This document shows positions 1-11,911 of a stretch of 64,000 nt of DNA, one piece after another; the first letter of the stretch is position 1; each line of letters begins with the position of its first letter. The translations under genes were made by a program, and so were the position numbers. Source of the stretch: Epichloe hybrida (taxonomy: Eukaryota; Ascomycota; Sordariomycetes; Hypocreales; Clavicipitaceae); NCBI GenBank assembly GCA_019022495.1, contig JAFEKR010000012.1, positions 1,550,001 through 1,614,000 of the forward strand, written 5' to 3'. Below the pieces are notes generated by a model. It had not been told where the DNA came from and made no database searches. It was given only the letters and a program-made list of their open reading frames with translations.

Positions 1-2
1 AT

Positions 3-374
3 GTCGCTTACGATGCAAGCAACGAGGCCAACTTTGCAGCAATATCCGCTGAGCCATCGACAACAACAGCTCTGAGAACTACTGGTTCTGGTCTCTCTCA
101 AGGTCCAAGACGGGATTATGGAGACAAAATTCTGGATCCTCAAATCAAGGCTCCTGGCATCAGTTTGAAACCTCCGCGTAAAGGAGAGACTAGTATGGAT
201 ACAGCAGCGCCGTCGGATGCCATGGCAGACCTGCACTTATCTGGGAGTGATCCCAGACTATTCCCAGGCATATTCACCAGAGAACATCGATCGGGAAGTC
301 TACGGAACTTACATCAAGGCGACGAATGGGCTGTTGATTCTTCTGAGCCTCCTGGGGACGAGGATGACGACTGA
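3..374 (+). CDS. C-terminal end of an unidentified protein (5' truncated by window edge)
   Basis: The frame is open from base 3 and ends at a TGA at 372-374, giving about 123 residues. The segment looks disordered: it is rich in Ser, Thr, Pro and Gly, with a basic stretch (KPPRKGE) near the middle and a very acidic end (PPGDEDDD). No domain can be recognised. It reads as the tail of a longer protein whose start lies before the window. It runs in the same direction as SLA1 downstream, with about 0.87 kb between them. I do not recognise the family. The acidic tail and the uninterrupted frame make a real coding tail likely. Confidence 0.55.
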   Translation, partial: VAYDASNEANFAAISAEPSTTTALRTTGSGLSQGPRRDYGDKILDPQIKAPGISLKPPRKGETSMDTAAPSDAMADLHLSGSDPRLFPGIFTREHRSGSLRNLHQGDEWAVDSSEPPGDEDDD

Positions 375-1240
375 AAAGGAAGACTTGTCCTCAGTTAGAA
401 CGTTTTAGAAGCGACAACCCGGAGAAAATTTTAGACTGTATCGACATTCTGCTCTAGGGTCTCTTTGACCTTACCAACGGGGGTAGGACTGGACACACGT
501 TCCGTTGTTCCAGTAATACGCTTCTTCCATTTTTAGATACTATCATATTATCTGTCCTGCCTGCTAGCAATAATCTGGCAGACGTCTTAAACTGCTATCC
601 GATTGCGAGCACGGGATTAGATAGGAAGTAATAGCAGTAAGTTGGGCATTATAAATAGGTTTGCCCGGCACAATCAGGCTCGACGCAACAGAAGAGAAGA
701 GTGACACATGATCTCTAATCAACACGCCAGCATAGCCATCAGGATAACTTGTCTGGCCTAAAGAGAGAAATTCACAGATTGGCATTGAGAGGTTTGCAAA
801 GTTGTGAATGGCACGTGTATCGAGAAAAGGAGTGCTTTGAGGGTATTCATACAATATCGCTTCGACCTGGGATTCTTTGCGAGCGAGCCTACATACGGCA
901 TGTTATTTCATCGCTACGTAAGTTCAGGAATACTACACACTATTAATATATCTGTAAAATGAGATTGCATACGCAAGACTATTATTGGAATGACGAGGGG
1001 GCCCCACAGAAACACCTGGGCCCTCTATGTCAGATTACCTAAACACAACCCAACGTCGTCACTGTTGAACATTCGCCTTCTTCTTGTGCCTTTCTGTTGC
1101 GCTGCCGCACCTCCTCTTCCTCGCAGCCACACTGCGTTTGCACTCAACAGCCGGTGCGTTATAACTAAAAGCTACCCTAGGAGTCGCTGAGTGATCCATA
1201 GTGGTTTTTTTAGCTACACTATCCCACGGACACTGTCGAT
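375..1240. other. Intergenic region upstream of SLA1
   Basis: This stretch holds the 3' flank of the truncated gene and the promoter side of SLA1. I see no convincing gene. A 96-codon minus-strand open frame at 564-854 has no recognisable domain and no splice-supported extension. Confidence 0.5.
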
Positions 1241-4200
1241 ATGGGTTTTCTAGGGGTGTGTGTCGCAGCTTACGACTACGAGCCACGAGCAGAAGGCGAG
1301 CTAGCTATCACTGAAGGCGACGTACTCTACGTCCTGGAGAAAGGCGATGATGATGGGTGGTGGAAAGCCAAAAAAAAGGCTGGAGCTGAAGATGAAGATG
1401 AGCCTGTCGGCTTAGTGCCAAACAATTATGTCGAGGAGGTATGTCCATATCAATCGGTTTTTTCTTTTGCGTCTATCCTTGTACTTATTCCATGCTCTCA
1501 ATTTTAGGCCCCAGTCGTGAACCATGCGCGTGCGATCTACGAGTACACTCGTCAAACAGATGAAGAGCTCTCATTTCCCGAGGAGGTCGTTCTACAGGTT
1601 TACGACACTTCAGACCCTGACTGGATACTTGTTGGACTTGATGGCGAATACGGATTTGTTCCTGCTAACTACATTGACCTGGACGAGCCAGCCAGATCTC
1701 AAGGCTCCCCAGCTACTCCTCCCGCATTACCCGTACGCCCACAGTCCATGGTTGCCCCGGATGTTTTGCGGAAAAAGTCAGTGTCATCTCCATCAACTTC
1801 TGCCGCCGGCCGAACAGGTACTCTGCATGATAGTCCAAGAACATCAGTGGAGGCCTCATCCCCATCACCTCCCTCCCAAGCTGTGAGACCGGGCACAGAA
1901 AGTAGCGAGCCGCCGGGATTCGACAATGATCACGACAATGAACCCCAATCCCCGGCACTACCAAATCGATCCCGACCGAAAGTCTTAGCTCGCGAGACGC
2001 CTGAACATACGAGAGAGCCGCAAAAGTCGGACGAGGCGTTCCGAACACCAGGGGGGTTCCATATGTACAATATTAATGAGATGGTCTCGGTCATGGGAAA
2101 GCGGAAGAAGATGCCAACCACGCTAGGTATCAATCTAGGCACGGGCACAATACTCATCGCACCTGAACTCGCAGAAGATGAACCCCCACAAGAATGGACT
2201 GCCGATAAAATGACTCACTATTCAAGGGAGGGCAAACATGTATTCATGGAGCTCATTCGTCCTAGTAAAAGTATTGATTTCCACGCAGGCGCCAAGGACA
2301 CTGCCGAGGAAATTGTTGCAGCCCTCGGAGAACTAGCTGGTGCAGTTCGTGCAGAAGGCTTGCGTGAGGTCATTTTGGCTGGATCGCAACGACATCAACG
2401 AAAAGGCCAAGTTCTGTATGACTTCATGGCTCAAGGAGACGATGAAGTTACTGTGGCGGCTGGTGATGAGGTTTTGGTCATAGATGATTCCAAGAGCGAA
2501 GAATGGTGGCAAATTAAGAGACTGAAAAACGGCAAAGAAGGTGTAGTACCGAGCAGCTATGTCGAAATAATCGGTACTGTCACGCCTTCCATTCCTGAAA
2601 TCCATGGGGCGAATCTTCCGAAAGGCACTGTTGAGCAAAACCGGCTCGACGAGATAAGATTGACAAAGGAGGCTATTAAGGCAAGCAAAGAGCCTCATCA
2701 GGTAGGGCCTGGAGCTTTACATCCTGAAAGAGGTAGCAGTCTCGTGGCTGGAGAACAAAGTAATAATTCGAGGCAACAGCGAGGCAAGCGCGAGAACGTA
2801 CGCAGCGATAGGGGAAGTTATGTTAAGCCAAAGTCAAGTATGTACGAACATTTTGTTTGATTAAACGTGAAAATCCGGTCACGGGTTGGCTAACGACACG
2901 GCTCAGAGCCTGATTCGACGAAGGTGAGGACTTGGACTGATCGATCCGGCTCGTTCAGTGTCGATGCACAGTTTTTAGGCCTCAAAGACAGCAAGGTTCA
3001 TTTGCATAAGATGAATGGTGTCAAGATTGCCGTTCCAATCGCGAAGATGTCACAAGATGATTTAGAGTATGTCGAACAGATGACCGGCATTTCTTTGGAC
3101 GACGACAAGCCGTTGGCGGATGTCAAAAGAGCAAAGTCATCAGAAAAACGAGGTGTTAAAACAGGCGCATCTGTGAGCAAGAACGTCAAGCCAGAGTATG
3201 ATTGGTTTCAATTCTTCCTGTCTTGCGATGTCCCTGTCGGCCTTTGCGAACGATACGCTCAGGCTTTCACCAAGGACTCTATGGATGAGAGCGTTCTTCC
3301 AGACGTCAACGATACTATTCTACGGACGCTAGGCTTCCGGGAGGGCGATATTATTAAAGTCATGCGTACTTTGGATATCAAATTCGGTCGTGAGCGCAGC
3401 AACCAGGATTCCGATCACAAATCAGGTGGACTCTTCTCCGGTCCAGGTGGAGCGCTTCGAAACAACACCAGGAAAGGAAGGCCAGCGCCAGTGGTTCAAA
3501 CAAGGGACGTAGTTGATGCGGCTGCTTTTGCGAATCCTGAGACTGGCACGTTCAGCAACCGCAACCTTACTGCCTCGACTACTGGTAGTCCCTCTACAGC
3601 CGAAAAGCAAAAGGCAGGCTTTGATGATGATGCATGGGATGTGAAGTCGGATAACAATTCGGCAAGCCAGCAAACAGACTCGGCACTTGCAGTGCCAACC
3701 CCAGCTTCGCGAGCTAAAATCACGCCTGCTTTGACGGGATCGATGAAAGATCTATCATTGTTGACAGAGCCACTTCAACCAAGCAACACCGAGTCATCGG
3801 CGACGACTGCCTCGACCCGCCAAACTGAACAACAAGAACAGCCCTCTTTGCAACAACCTACTGGCGCTGCACCCTCCTTCTTTTCGACACTGTCCACTTC
3901 CACACAACCCCAACCAGCGTCACTTTCTTTAGATGCCCTTGGATCTGCCTCTTCCCCGACGTCTCTTCCCAGACCACGTCCATTACCACCTTCGGTATCA
4001 CCGACACAAGGATCGCTGGTGCCGCCGCCGCAACGGCCTATCTCAACGCCACAATTAACGCAGTCATCCATCTTCGTCGCGCCATACTTGGCTGGTCAAG
4101 TGACCGGGGCGATAAAAGGACAAGTCGCTCCTTCAGGACAGAGTCTTAATGACATTGCTCAAGCCAGGTTGCGGCAACAATTCACTGCGCAGTATCAACA

Positions 4201-4740
4201 GCTACAGCCTGCCATGACAGGGTTCGTGGACCTTCAACCTCAGAGCATGGCATCTTTCACACCCGGCGTCCCATGTCAGCAGCAGATCTTACATCCAATG
4301 ATGACGGGGGTCTCAGGGGTCAGTCCCTACGGAGATGGAAATCGCTCCAGTCAAATTTCACCAATTCAATCTCAGCCAACGGGATACCAGACTCAATTCC
4401 CATCCTCCATGCCAATATATTCCCAAGCTGCTGCTAATGGCAGCAGCATGAATAACTTTTTACCCTTAGCTTTAGAGCCGCAGCGCACTGGTTTTCCCAA
4501 CCAACAACTGCAGCAGACCGGTGTCAGCAATGGTTTCACACAACCGCTTCAGCCCCAAAAAACTGGTCCACCGCCACCAGTTCGCTTTGGCATTTCGCCA
4601 GATACAAGGAAGCTGATGCCTCAGCAAACTGGCCGTCGAGCCAACTTATCACAAGCTAGTAAGCTCCACTCGCTAACATACATACCAACGATAGTATCTG
4701 ACCATTATATATAGCACCTGAAAATCCATTTGGGTTTTGA
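1241..4740 (+). CDS. SLA1: Actin cytoskeleton-regulatory / endocytic adaptor protein SLA1
   Basis: Four exons are inferred: 1241-1438, 1508-2837, 2907-4658 and 4715-4740, giving about 1101 residues. In order they encode SH3-1 (about 5-66), SH3-2 (about 70-130), a Pro/Ser linker, SH3-3 (about 360-420, ending VVPSSYVEII), SHD1 (about 514-575, beginning KVRTWTDRSGSF), the SAM-like SHD2 (about 606-672, YDWFQFFLSCDVP) and a long Gln/Pro tail with repeated QxTG motifs (QPTG, QRTG, QQTG, QKTG). The last exon gives the family C-terminus, ENPFGF. Known role: SLA1 binds NPFxD cargo through SHD1 and links clathrin coats to Las17 and Pan1 at endocytic actin patches; QxTG repeats are typical Prk1/Ark1 phosphorylation sites. 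All introns are GT-AG, and the splices restore frame and conserved sequence. Nothing looks broken. Confidence 0.95.
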
Positions 4741-5256
4741 GACGTCCTATGACATATTCCCAATCAGGTGTTGAGTGTAACGTGGGCTCGCCGCGCGGTT
4801 ATCATTACCAGTGGCCAGTAGTTGGGTATTGGCCAGTAGTTGGGTATGGGACATCAGACTACAGCTACACTACACGCCATAGTTAGATTCTTAATTTGGT
4901 CTTCGTCGGGTTTATTGCACAGGCCGTTCAAGTACGGTGAAGTGATAAGAATCGTTGATGTAGTAGTAATATACATATATATATACGATCTAATCTGGCA
5001 AAGTTACTAGCCAAGCACACAAAATGACGGTGTTACGTCGCCTTTCAGTAGTACGAGCGGCACATCCAACAAACAGTCGAGTTTATCGACCTTCTATATA
5101 AACATTGACAATTCTCGGCATCACGACGTGTTTTATGATGTGAACGGGTTCACATTCATCAAGGCAGTTTGCCGAACCTCTAGGATCGTTGCTATTTGAT
5201 TGTAATCAGGGAACGGCACTTGCAAGGAGAAGCCTGGTAAACTATTATTGGCAGAC
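4741..5256. other. Intergenic region between convergent SLA1 and the TLC-domain gene
   Basis: This is shared 3' flanking sequence of two convergent genes. It contains an 18-bp direct tandem repeat at about 4813-4847 (unit GGCCAGTAGTTGGGTATT) and a short TA-rich run near 4968-4985. No gene is seen. Confidence 0.6.
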
Positions 5257-6307
5257 TCAGGCCTTCCGTCGATGTGCTTTCGTTCCAGCGTTGGAAATTC
5301 CTGAAGCGAAAGACGATGAATCGACGTCAATCTCGGTTTGTGGCTGCTTCTCCGGCTCGAACCGCTTGCGAACTGCTTTGACCATCATGATGAACCAATA
5401 AAAGTTGAGTCCATTGAGTGTAAGATTGCTAGCCAGGTAAATTGCACCAAGCCAGACGGGAACAGTAGAGGCCTCGTTTGCAAACCCCATGGTCGCAGAA
5501 TTAAGGGACGCAACTGATGGGTTGTTATCCATAGCCGCCCAAATGTCGTCAAACACTCTTACTGATTGGTATGTGCCATATACCAAGCGACAGGAAAAAA
5601 ATGTGAACAAGAGCAAAAAACCGTTGTAAAGTTGTGCCCGGGAGCCTGTCATGCCAAGTTTGTCCATGAACCAATGAACATTAAGGAATGGGGTAGAAAG
5701 CTCCCACAGAATGAATGTACATCCATAGTAGTTCACAAATGGTCGCTGTGGACAAGGTCAATAAGAATACACTAGTGTGTGGTGATGGCATGTCATGTTG
5801 TGGTCAGACGGAATAATATCTTACAAATCCGAGCGAAAATACGAGGAGCGCAGCAACTGCGTGCGCAAATGTACCTATTCCGAAGACGTCAAAGTTCAAG
5901 CTGGTGACGACAAAATCCCACACAAAATAGCCTGCAGCGAGGCCTTGTATCATGCTCATCGCTCCAGTGTATCCCCAGATACGTTCTTCCCACGTCATGG
6001 CAGCTCGCTCCTTGTCCGTCATCATGACCCAAATGGCAAGTCCGTTGATGAGCAAACTCTGGATCATGGACACGACGTGTGCATCCCAGTTCAGTCGTCG
6101 CTTTTTGTGAAGTTTTGCGTATACTTTTGGTGCCAGAATTCGTGATATAATTGGCGATACCGAATAGAATATGACCGAGTAGAATAGCGCACCGAGCAGC
6201 ACCTGATGTATGTGCAGGGGCAATGTTGGTAAGCCAACCCGATCGCACAATGGTTGTGCCAATTGTACAAGCCACGGCATTGGCTTGACGAAGAAGGGGT
6301 CTTTCAT
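5257..6307 (-). CDS. TLC-domain multi-pass membrane protein (TMEM56/TLCD4-like)
   Basis: Two exons on the minus strand (6307-5825 and 5745-5257; 79-bp GT-AG intron) encode about 323 residues. The first part has several hydrophobic spans. A conserved stretch with WDAHVVS, then GYTGAMSMIQGLAAGYFVWD, then across the splice RPFVNYYGCTF and ILWELSTPFLNVHWFMDK, matches the TRAM-LAG1-CLN8 (TLC) fold. The tail is short and charged. The intron falls between codons and joins SLGF to RPFVNYYG, which is the expected family order. TLC proteins sit in the ER or other membranes; some are ceramide synthases and others affect membrane lipid composition. This protein resembles the non-ceramide-synthase branch, so its exact reaction is unknown. 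Confidence 0.88.
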
Positions 6308-7402
6308 CGTAAGTGTAATGTTGCGGGATTCTTCAACGCTTGAGCCTACCCGATGTCTTGTTCTATAGGAGCTGCTGCCAGGAAGTATCAGTAGTCATGA
6401 CCCTTCGATAACTTAAGCGGTTGCGGACTTGGTTGCCGTGTGTGCCTGTTGGATAGAGTCTGGCTAAAAATATCAGAGCCAGGTCTGGACTTTTATGCTG
6501 TTGGTATATAATACCTCCCGTGATTATGAAGGCTGTTAGCCTAGCACTCTCGCCTAATGATGCGCAGGTGCCGAAAGTTTTCCACGCGTCAGCTAGTTTG
6601 GATTTGTTAGGGTAGAAGCACGTGAGGCATCCGAGGTCTCAGGCAGTTAGCACATGCATCTGTCTATCTGCTGATGTCAGAACAGACAATCAGTGACGAA
6701 CTTTAGCTCGATAGTAAACACGCTATGCCATTCCGTTTCAGGCATTTCTGCATGTTATGTGCCTGTCGCCTCAATTGTCCGCCTTTGAACTCGGTGAGTA
6801 ACCCGTCCTTGTCCCTTTCCCCGCCTCGTGCGTGCGTACCGTCAGCGTGTTACAACTTCATATCCTACCCAGTGTGCGCAAGTACACTGCGCCCGACCCA
6901 AGCGTGACACTGATGTATTATGATTTGGCCAGTGTTCGCTTACCGAGTCTCACCACAAGTCTTGCCGAGTAGAAACCCAACATAAGCCAATTCAGCCTTA
7001 TCACGGGGGCAACATGTAATGCTATTTATTATCAGCGCAGGGTAGGTAAGTATTTACAAATAGTCACATTACCTTGAAGGGCCCCACACGCCAATTGCTA
7101 CTGTCTGTCACAACACGCAATAGGTAAACCTCGTGCCGCAACCCACCCTTATTATCAGTCGGCATCGGAATCATCCAGTCACACCACCAAGTCGTGAAAT
7201 ATCGAAGCTGAAATCACAATAATCTGGAGTCCGTGCAAGACTCATCGCATCAGGACACATAAGAGCATCAATGGCCCGAGCCTGACACAAGATATCGCGT
7301 TGATTGGGTACACTGGCCAAGGAGAACATAGCAGATGGCCCGTGGACAAGAGAACCAAGAACAAACCGCTCCAACAGCCGCACTCAGCTTCGCTACACTA
7401 CA
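6308..7402. other. Intergenic region with divergent promoters (TLC gene and COG8)
   Basis: About 1.1 kb lies between two divergently transcribed genes. A short open frame at 6725-6907 has no domain and no homology I can recognise, so I do not call it. No RNA gene or repeat stands out. Confidence 0.5.
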
Positions 7403-8635
7403 ATGGCACAGATGTTAGCTGAGAAACTGCTGGGACCCAGCCAGGCAACCGATGAGACGGTCGTCGCGTATTTGGAGCAGCTTGCCGGTTTGTCAGTGGA
7501 CGCTGTTCAAAATGCCGAACTGCAGAATATATCGCGGGACTCCCATTCGCTCCTTCTTGACCTTCAAACGCTGTCGAGGAAATCGCACAAGTATTTGGTA
7601 GAATCAGCAGCCAGCCATTCTTCTCTGTGCCAAACTCTACCAAGCCTAGCGAGAAGAGCGAGTGATCTTGCACAAATGGTGCCACGACTCGACATGGAGG
7701 CGGAGCTATTTTCAACAGAATTCAACAAAAACAAAGATAATAACGTCATTTCGGATCGAAAGCGAGCCCTGCGCCTACTACATAACTCAGAACGGCTTGT
7801 CGATGTAATGAATATTCCGCCACTGTTGATATCAGCCATCAATTCAAATCCCGTCAATTACTCGTCTACCCTCGACCTTTACGCTCACGCGCAACGGTTG
7901 GCATCCCTGCATCCATCATCGCCTCTTATCGTCTCAGTCACGAATGAAGCCGATGCCGCAGTTCGACAAATGGCCGCCGATCTAATATCCACACTCAAGG
8001 TAGCGAACCTGAAACTCGCTACCGGTCTGCGAACCATAGGATGGCTGAAGCGTATTGTCCTAGACTTGGTCTCACAGTCTTCCACCGAGGAAGCATTGTC
8101 TGCAACATTTCTCGTGTGTCGCCTGAGCACGCTCATTTTCACCCTAGACGCATTGAGTCCACTCAAGGATTTGGCTGATCAGGAGTTGATGCACACTGTT
8201 GATCCAAGTCGGGGCTGGGCGGGAGGTCAACACACTGAAAGATACCTAAAGCGCTTCATAGAGATTTTCCGTGAGCACAGTTTTGGTATAGTCTCAATGG
8301 CGAAGACCGTCGATGCAAGCTTTCCGCACCCTAAAGACTTTCTAGCCGATTCAACCTACCCCTTCCCTCCTGTTCTTGCCAGCTTCCCACTACACCTCAT
8401 GGGACTTCTCACAGACACTCTCCAGACGTATCTACCGAATCTTATAGACAGGACTACTAGAGAGAGCATTTTAACACAAGTGCTCTACTGTGCGGGAAGT
8501 TTGGGGAGATTAGGTGCCGATTTCGGTGTTCTTTTATCTTCAGTTGGAATGAGCGAATGGATAGAATTGGTTAAAAAACATCGACTATTGGCTGGCCGGC
8601 TTGAATCTGTAATTGGCGATTACAGAGGGACATGA
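7403..8635 (+). CDS. COG8: Conserved oligomeric Golgi complex subunit 8
   Basis: A single exon of 410 residues. The N-terminal half carries the Dor1/Cog8 helical pattern: LQTLSRKSHKYL, later DRKRALRLLHNSERLVDVMNIP, and YSSTLDLYAHAQRLASLHP. The second half has AMRTIGWLKR-like and TERYLKRFIEIFREHSFGIVSM segments and ends LVKKHRLLAGRLE. I chose the ATG at 7403 (MAQMLAEKLLG) because fungal relatives begin close to this point; an in-frame ATG at 7304 would add 33 residues without family features. COG8 is part of lobe B of the COG tether, which directs retrograde vesicles within the Golgi. HEM25 follows 191 bp downstream on the same strand. Confidence 0.92.
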   Translation: MAQMLAEKLLGPSQATDETVVAYLEQLAGLSVDAVQNAELQNISRDSHSLLLDLQTLSRKSHKYLVESAASHSSLCQTLPSLARRASDLAQMVPRLDMEAELFSTEFNKNKDNNVISDRKRALRLLHNSERLVDVMNIPPLLISAINSNPVNYSSTLDLYAHAQRLASLHPSSPLIVSVTNEADAAVRQMAADLISTLKVANLKLATGLRTIGWLKRIVLDLVSQSSTEEALSATFLVCRLSTLIFTLDALSPLKDLADQELMHTVDPSRGWAGGQHTERYLKRFIEIFREHSFGIVSMAKTVDASFPHPKDFLADSTYPFPPVLASFPLHLMGLLTDTLQTYLPNLIDRTTRESILTQVLYCAGSLGRLGADFGVLLSSVGMSEWIELVKKHRLLAGRLESVIGDYRGT

Positions 8636-8826
8636 GAGTATGTCCCGTCCCTGACGGTCCGGCGAGACTCTTCGTCAAAGGTGACGTCGGAACGGAATAT
8701 GCATCAAGCCGGGTAGTGCATCTGCTCATTAGTGGATTGCAAGGTTTGTGGGTCCGTCCCTACGCCAAGGTGCTGGCCGGCGTACGTAGTTGGTTGAATA
8801 GCCATGATAATTAAATTTCGTTAAAT

Positions 8827-9789
8827 ATGAAAGAAACGCCGCCCATACCCGCAAATTCAGGTACGTATCATGCTTCAGTTGTCTATCTGTTCCTAGTCTT
8901 ACGAGTGCAACTATTTGTAGCGCGTCATTTTGCCTCTGGACTTGGCTCAGGAATCACAACTGCTGTGATCCTCCAGCCCCTGGACCTGCTTAAGACACGT
9001 GTGCAGCAATCTGGAAGCTCTTCGTTGTCTGCGTGCTGGAGAGATATATTACGGTCCAATCAGCTCATTCGGAGCCTATGGCGAGGAACAGTCCCCTCGA
9101 CTTTGCGCACTGGATGTGGCTCAGCGATATACTTCACCTCACTCAATAGCATTCGTCAATACTTGGAGCAAACAGGGACCCGGAATGCTTCGTCTGCCCT
9201 TCCCATATTAACCAATTGGCAAAATCTAGCTTCTGGAGCAGTGGCTAGAACATTTGCTGGCTTTGTTCTTATGCCACTTACTGTCATAAAGGTCCGCTTT
9301 GAGTCAAATTTATATTCTTACTCATCAATGGCGTCCTCTGCTACTGATATTCGGCGGCGTGAAGGATTTCGAGGCTTCTTTTCAGGATTTGGAGCAACGG
9401 CTATCCGGGATGCGCCGTATGCGGGGATGTACGTGTTATTCTATGAAATGCTGAAGACTGAACTAGGGTCGTTTACAGCTCCTATGTCGTCATCTATTGA
9501 CACCGAACTGCCCAAAATGACGGCCTCTGTGGCTAGCTCCGTCAATTTTGCCTCGGGAATACTTGCCGGCGGAGCCTGCTCAGCGGTATCAAACCCCTTT
9601 GATGCGGTGAAGACGCGGATACAGCTGGAGCCCAGCCGATATCGAAACGTGGGGCAAGCATGCTACAAAATGGTCGTCGAAGACGGGTTCCGTTCTTTAT
9701 GGGATGGTCTAGCGTTGAGAATGAGTCGCAAGGCCTTAAGTTCAGCGTTGGCGTGGACTGTTTACGAAGAGCTTATCCGCTGGGTTTGA
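8827..9789 (+). CDS. HEM25: Mitochondrial glycine carrier (SLC25A38/Hem25 family)
   Basis: Two exons (8827-8860 and 8921-9789) with a 60-bp GTACGT...TAG intron give 300 residues. The intron length is a multiple of three, so the unspliced frame also stays open. Three mitochondrial-carrier repeats are visible through their signature motifs: [25 protein letters not shown] and [11 protein letters not shown]. The first repeat continues to [13 protein letters not shown] and [14 protein letters not shown], a pattern typical of the SLC25A38/Hem25 branch. Known role: import of glycine (and, in later work, isopentenyl pyrophosphate for yeast Hem25) across the inner mitochondrial membrane, supporting the first step of haem synthesis. 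Confidence 0.9.
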   Translation: MKETPPIPANSGTYHASVVYLFLVLRVQLFVARHFASGLGSGITTAVILQPLDLLKTRVQQSGSSSLSACWRDILRSNQLIRSLWRGTVPSTLRTGCGSAIYFTSLNSIRQYLEQTGTRNASSALPILTNWQNLASGAVARTFAGFVLMPLTVIKVRFESNLYSYSSMASSATDIRRREGFRGFFSGFGATAIRDAPYAGMYVLFYEMLKTELGSFTAPMSSSIDTELPKMTASVASSVNFASGILAGGACSAVSNPFDAVKTRIQLEPSRYRNVGQACYKMVVEDGFRSLWDGLALRMSRKALSSALAWTVYEELIRWV

Positions 9790-9906
9790 GCCCAACGCTG
9801 TGCTTGTAGATGGAACTATATACTATATCCATATAATTATTGTTTAATAGTAACTAAGTTGAAGAAAACGCATGGCATGTTTCGTATGCACCAACCATGG
9901 TGATAA

Positions 9907-11091
9907 TTAGGCGGGCTTGGCACCAGCTAGATACATCAGGAGACCACCGGGAGACTTGCTCCGCTTTCGATCGTGCTTCTTCCGAACCCACTCAAAGTCG
10001 GGCTCTAGACGACGACCTCTTTTCTCTTCAATTAGCAATATGCTACTGCGTTTCTCCCGAACGAATTTGGTGTGTCTCCAGAACTGGTCTTGTTCCCACT
10101 CTGGTACCCAACGTTTGATGAGGATATATTCAGGATCCTATAAATATGTCAGAAGTCCGCAGAATTGCCAATACACGTGAGAACACAAAGATGGTACAGG
10201 ACTCCCTTCCAACTTACGAAGTCGATATCAAAGTCAACATGAAACGTCCTTAGTGTTTCGATTGACAGATGTCTTCGGGCCATCCTGGTGTAAGTCGGGC
10301 GTTGTTTAGATTCAATCGCTTCGGGCACCTTTTTCTTTTCTAGAATTGCCGCAATGGCCTTCTCATCCAGACCTGACTTGAGCAAATCCTCTTGCATCCT
10401 CCGCTTATATTCTTTCTCCTCTCGATCCTTCTGGAGCTTTTCCATTGCCAATCGATCGGACTCTTGCTTTTTGTAGCGTTCTACTGCTTCTGCGGCCTCT
10501 TTCTCGCGACGCTTCTTCTCCTCAAGCGCCTGTTCCTCTTCTTGGAGTCGTTTAAGCTCTAACTCTCTCTTAATGCGCCTCTCATCCTCAAATTGTGCTT
10601 CACGCTGTTTGATCTCATCAAGCTCTCGCTTAGCGCGATGCAATTCGGCTTCATCTCTGGCTTCTTTCGTAGCACGCTTTCCTTCTTTATCCCGTGAGTT
10701 CTCGGCGCGCGAGTTCGGCTTCCCATTCATCTCGAGTTAATCGAGATCGAGATCGGGATCGGGAATCGGAACTTCGACGACGGTGGTCTCCCTGACGACG
10801 ACGACGATAGTCAAGATCTTCGTCAGACGAGTACTCGTTATAAAAACGGTTGTTGATAATCACAGGCTGAGCTGGAGCAGGGCTAGGTGGGATGACTCGC
10901 TGATCTCGAGACCTATCACGGGAACGAGAGCGCGCGACTACAGTAGTGTGCTGTTCTGGGTAAAGGAAATTGGGGCCAGCAGGCGCATCATAGTAGTTTC
11001 TTGGTCGCTCAACGTATCGAACAGGTCTTGGAGAGTGTCCGTAGTGGCGGATGCGCACATTGACATCCTCATCGTCAGAATAGTAGCTCAT
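9907..11091 (-). CDS. Charged coiled-coil protein with C-terminal DUF8035-like domain; apparent one-base frameshift
   Basis: The gene begins at 11091 (MSYYSDDEDVNVRIRHYG) with an Arg/Ser-rich region containing PVIINNRFYNEYSSDED. It continues as a long Lys/Glu/Arg coiled coil (AELHRAKRELDEIKQREAQ and on) and ends, after an 80-bp GT-AG intron (10138-10217), with a compact domain: RPTYTRMARRHLSIETLRTF, then DPEYILIKRWVPEWEQDQFW and GGLLMYLAGAKPA. This layout matches fungal hypothetical proteins with a DUF8035-type end. The function is unknown. At about 10686-10700 the frame breaks: one strand reads RRELTG then stop, while the continuing coiled coil is in another frame. Removing one G of a GGG run would restore the join. 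It could be an assembly indel, a real mutation, or less likely an unusual intron. Confidence 0.7.
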
Positions 11092-11441
11092 GATATAGTA
11101 AAAGCCAGAGAACACACAACCTACGTGTAGATAAGAGCGATTTACTGAGCCGCGGGGAAAGAAGGGGAAACCTTTACGGAAAACTGCACTGGAGGTCTAT
11201 GCATGTAAGACGGGCGAGGGCTGAGAGAGCGCTTACGGACGGGACGATTTGACTGTAAGCGGGGTGCCTCACCAGGGTGGGCCCCCCTTCGTTGGTTGGC
11301 TGGCCCGTACAAATTGTGGTTGGACTTGTGATCGAAGGTTTTGTTTTAAAGGCTGTGTGTCATGTTTCTTTCTCATTCAGAAGGGCACGATATAAATCCC
11401 GATATCGAACATGTTGTTTGGTTACAGACGACAGAGCTTTT

Positions 11442-11911
11442 TTAGCGAGTACGTAGGATTTGTTCGATGTGTTCGCGACTATTTTTGTGAGTGGTTTCGA
11501 GATACAACAGACGTTGGTTTAATTTTTCGACGTCTGTGTCCAGGTCCTTTGCTTGCTCCTCGAGATTCTGGCGTAAAGATGGCAAAGGTAGCGACGCAAA
11601 CCTGAAAAAAGACTCCGTTAGTAAAGCAGTTAGTTGTGAGGAGGATAGATGACTTATCTTACATCTTGCCGACTCCTTCGTATATAACGGTATCCGTAGG
11701 CAAAATTCCGAGCTCGCTGAGTGTTAGCCGAACCAAACGCTGTTCGCGCTGCTTTGCTGCAATTTGGGTACGGGCTAGACCGATTTGTTGCTGTGCTGCC
11801 GCCGCTTGTGTCTCGATTTCTCGTGCGAGCTATTGAACTTCGTTAGTCAAACCAGTCGAGGTCGTGTACACACACACACACCTTGTGCAGGGCCTCGTTC
11901 GATATAGACAT
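11442..11911 (-). CDS. PFD1: Prefoldin subunit 1
   Basis: Three exons (11911-11882, 11829-11663, 11601-11442) with introns of 52 and 61 bp give 118 residues, the usual length for this family. The protein is MSISNEALHK, then a helix (LAREIETQAAAAQQQIGLAR), the short beta-hairpin region LTLSELGILPTDTVIYEGVGKMF, and a second coiled-coil helix (QNLEEQAKDLDTDVEKLNQR). This helix-hairpin-helix layout, with the VYxGVGRMF-like motif, is characteristic of beta-type prefoldin 1. It is a subunit of the cytosolic hexameric prefoldin chaperone that delivers actin and tubulin to CCT. The first intron begins next to a (GT)n/(CA)n run at 11868-11881. The gene is divergent to ERB1. Confidence 0.88.

Noticed and set aside
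564..854. 96-codon minus-strand open frame upstream of SLA1
   Set aside because: No recognisable domain, no splice-supported extension, and it lies in a presumed UTR or promoter.
6725..6907. 60-codon plus-strand frame between the TLC gene and COG8
   Set aside because: Low-complexity Cys/Ser/Pro translation without family features.
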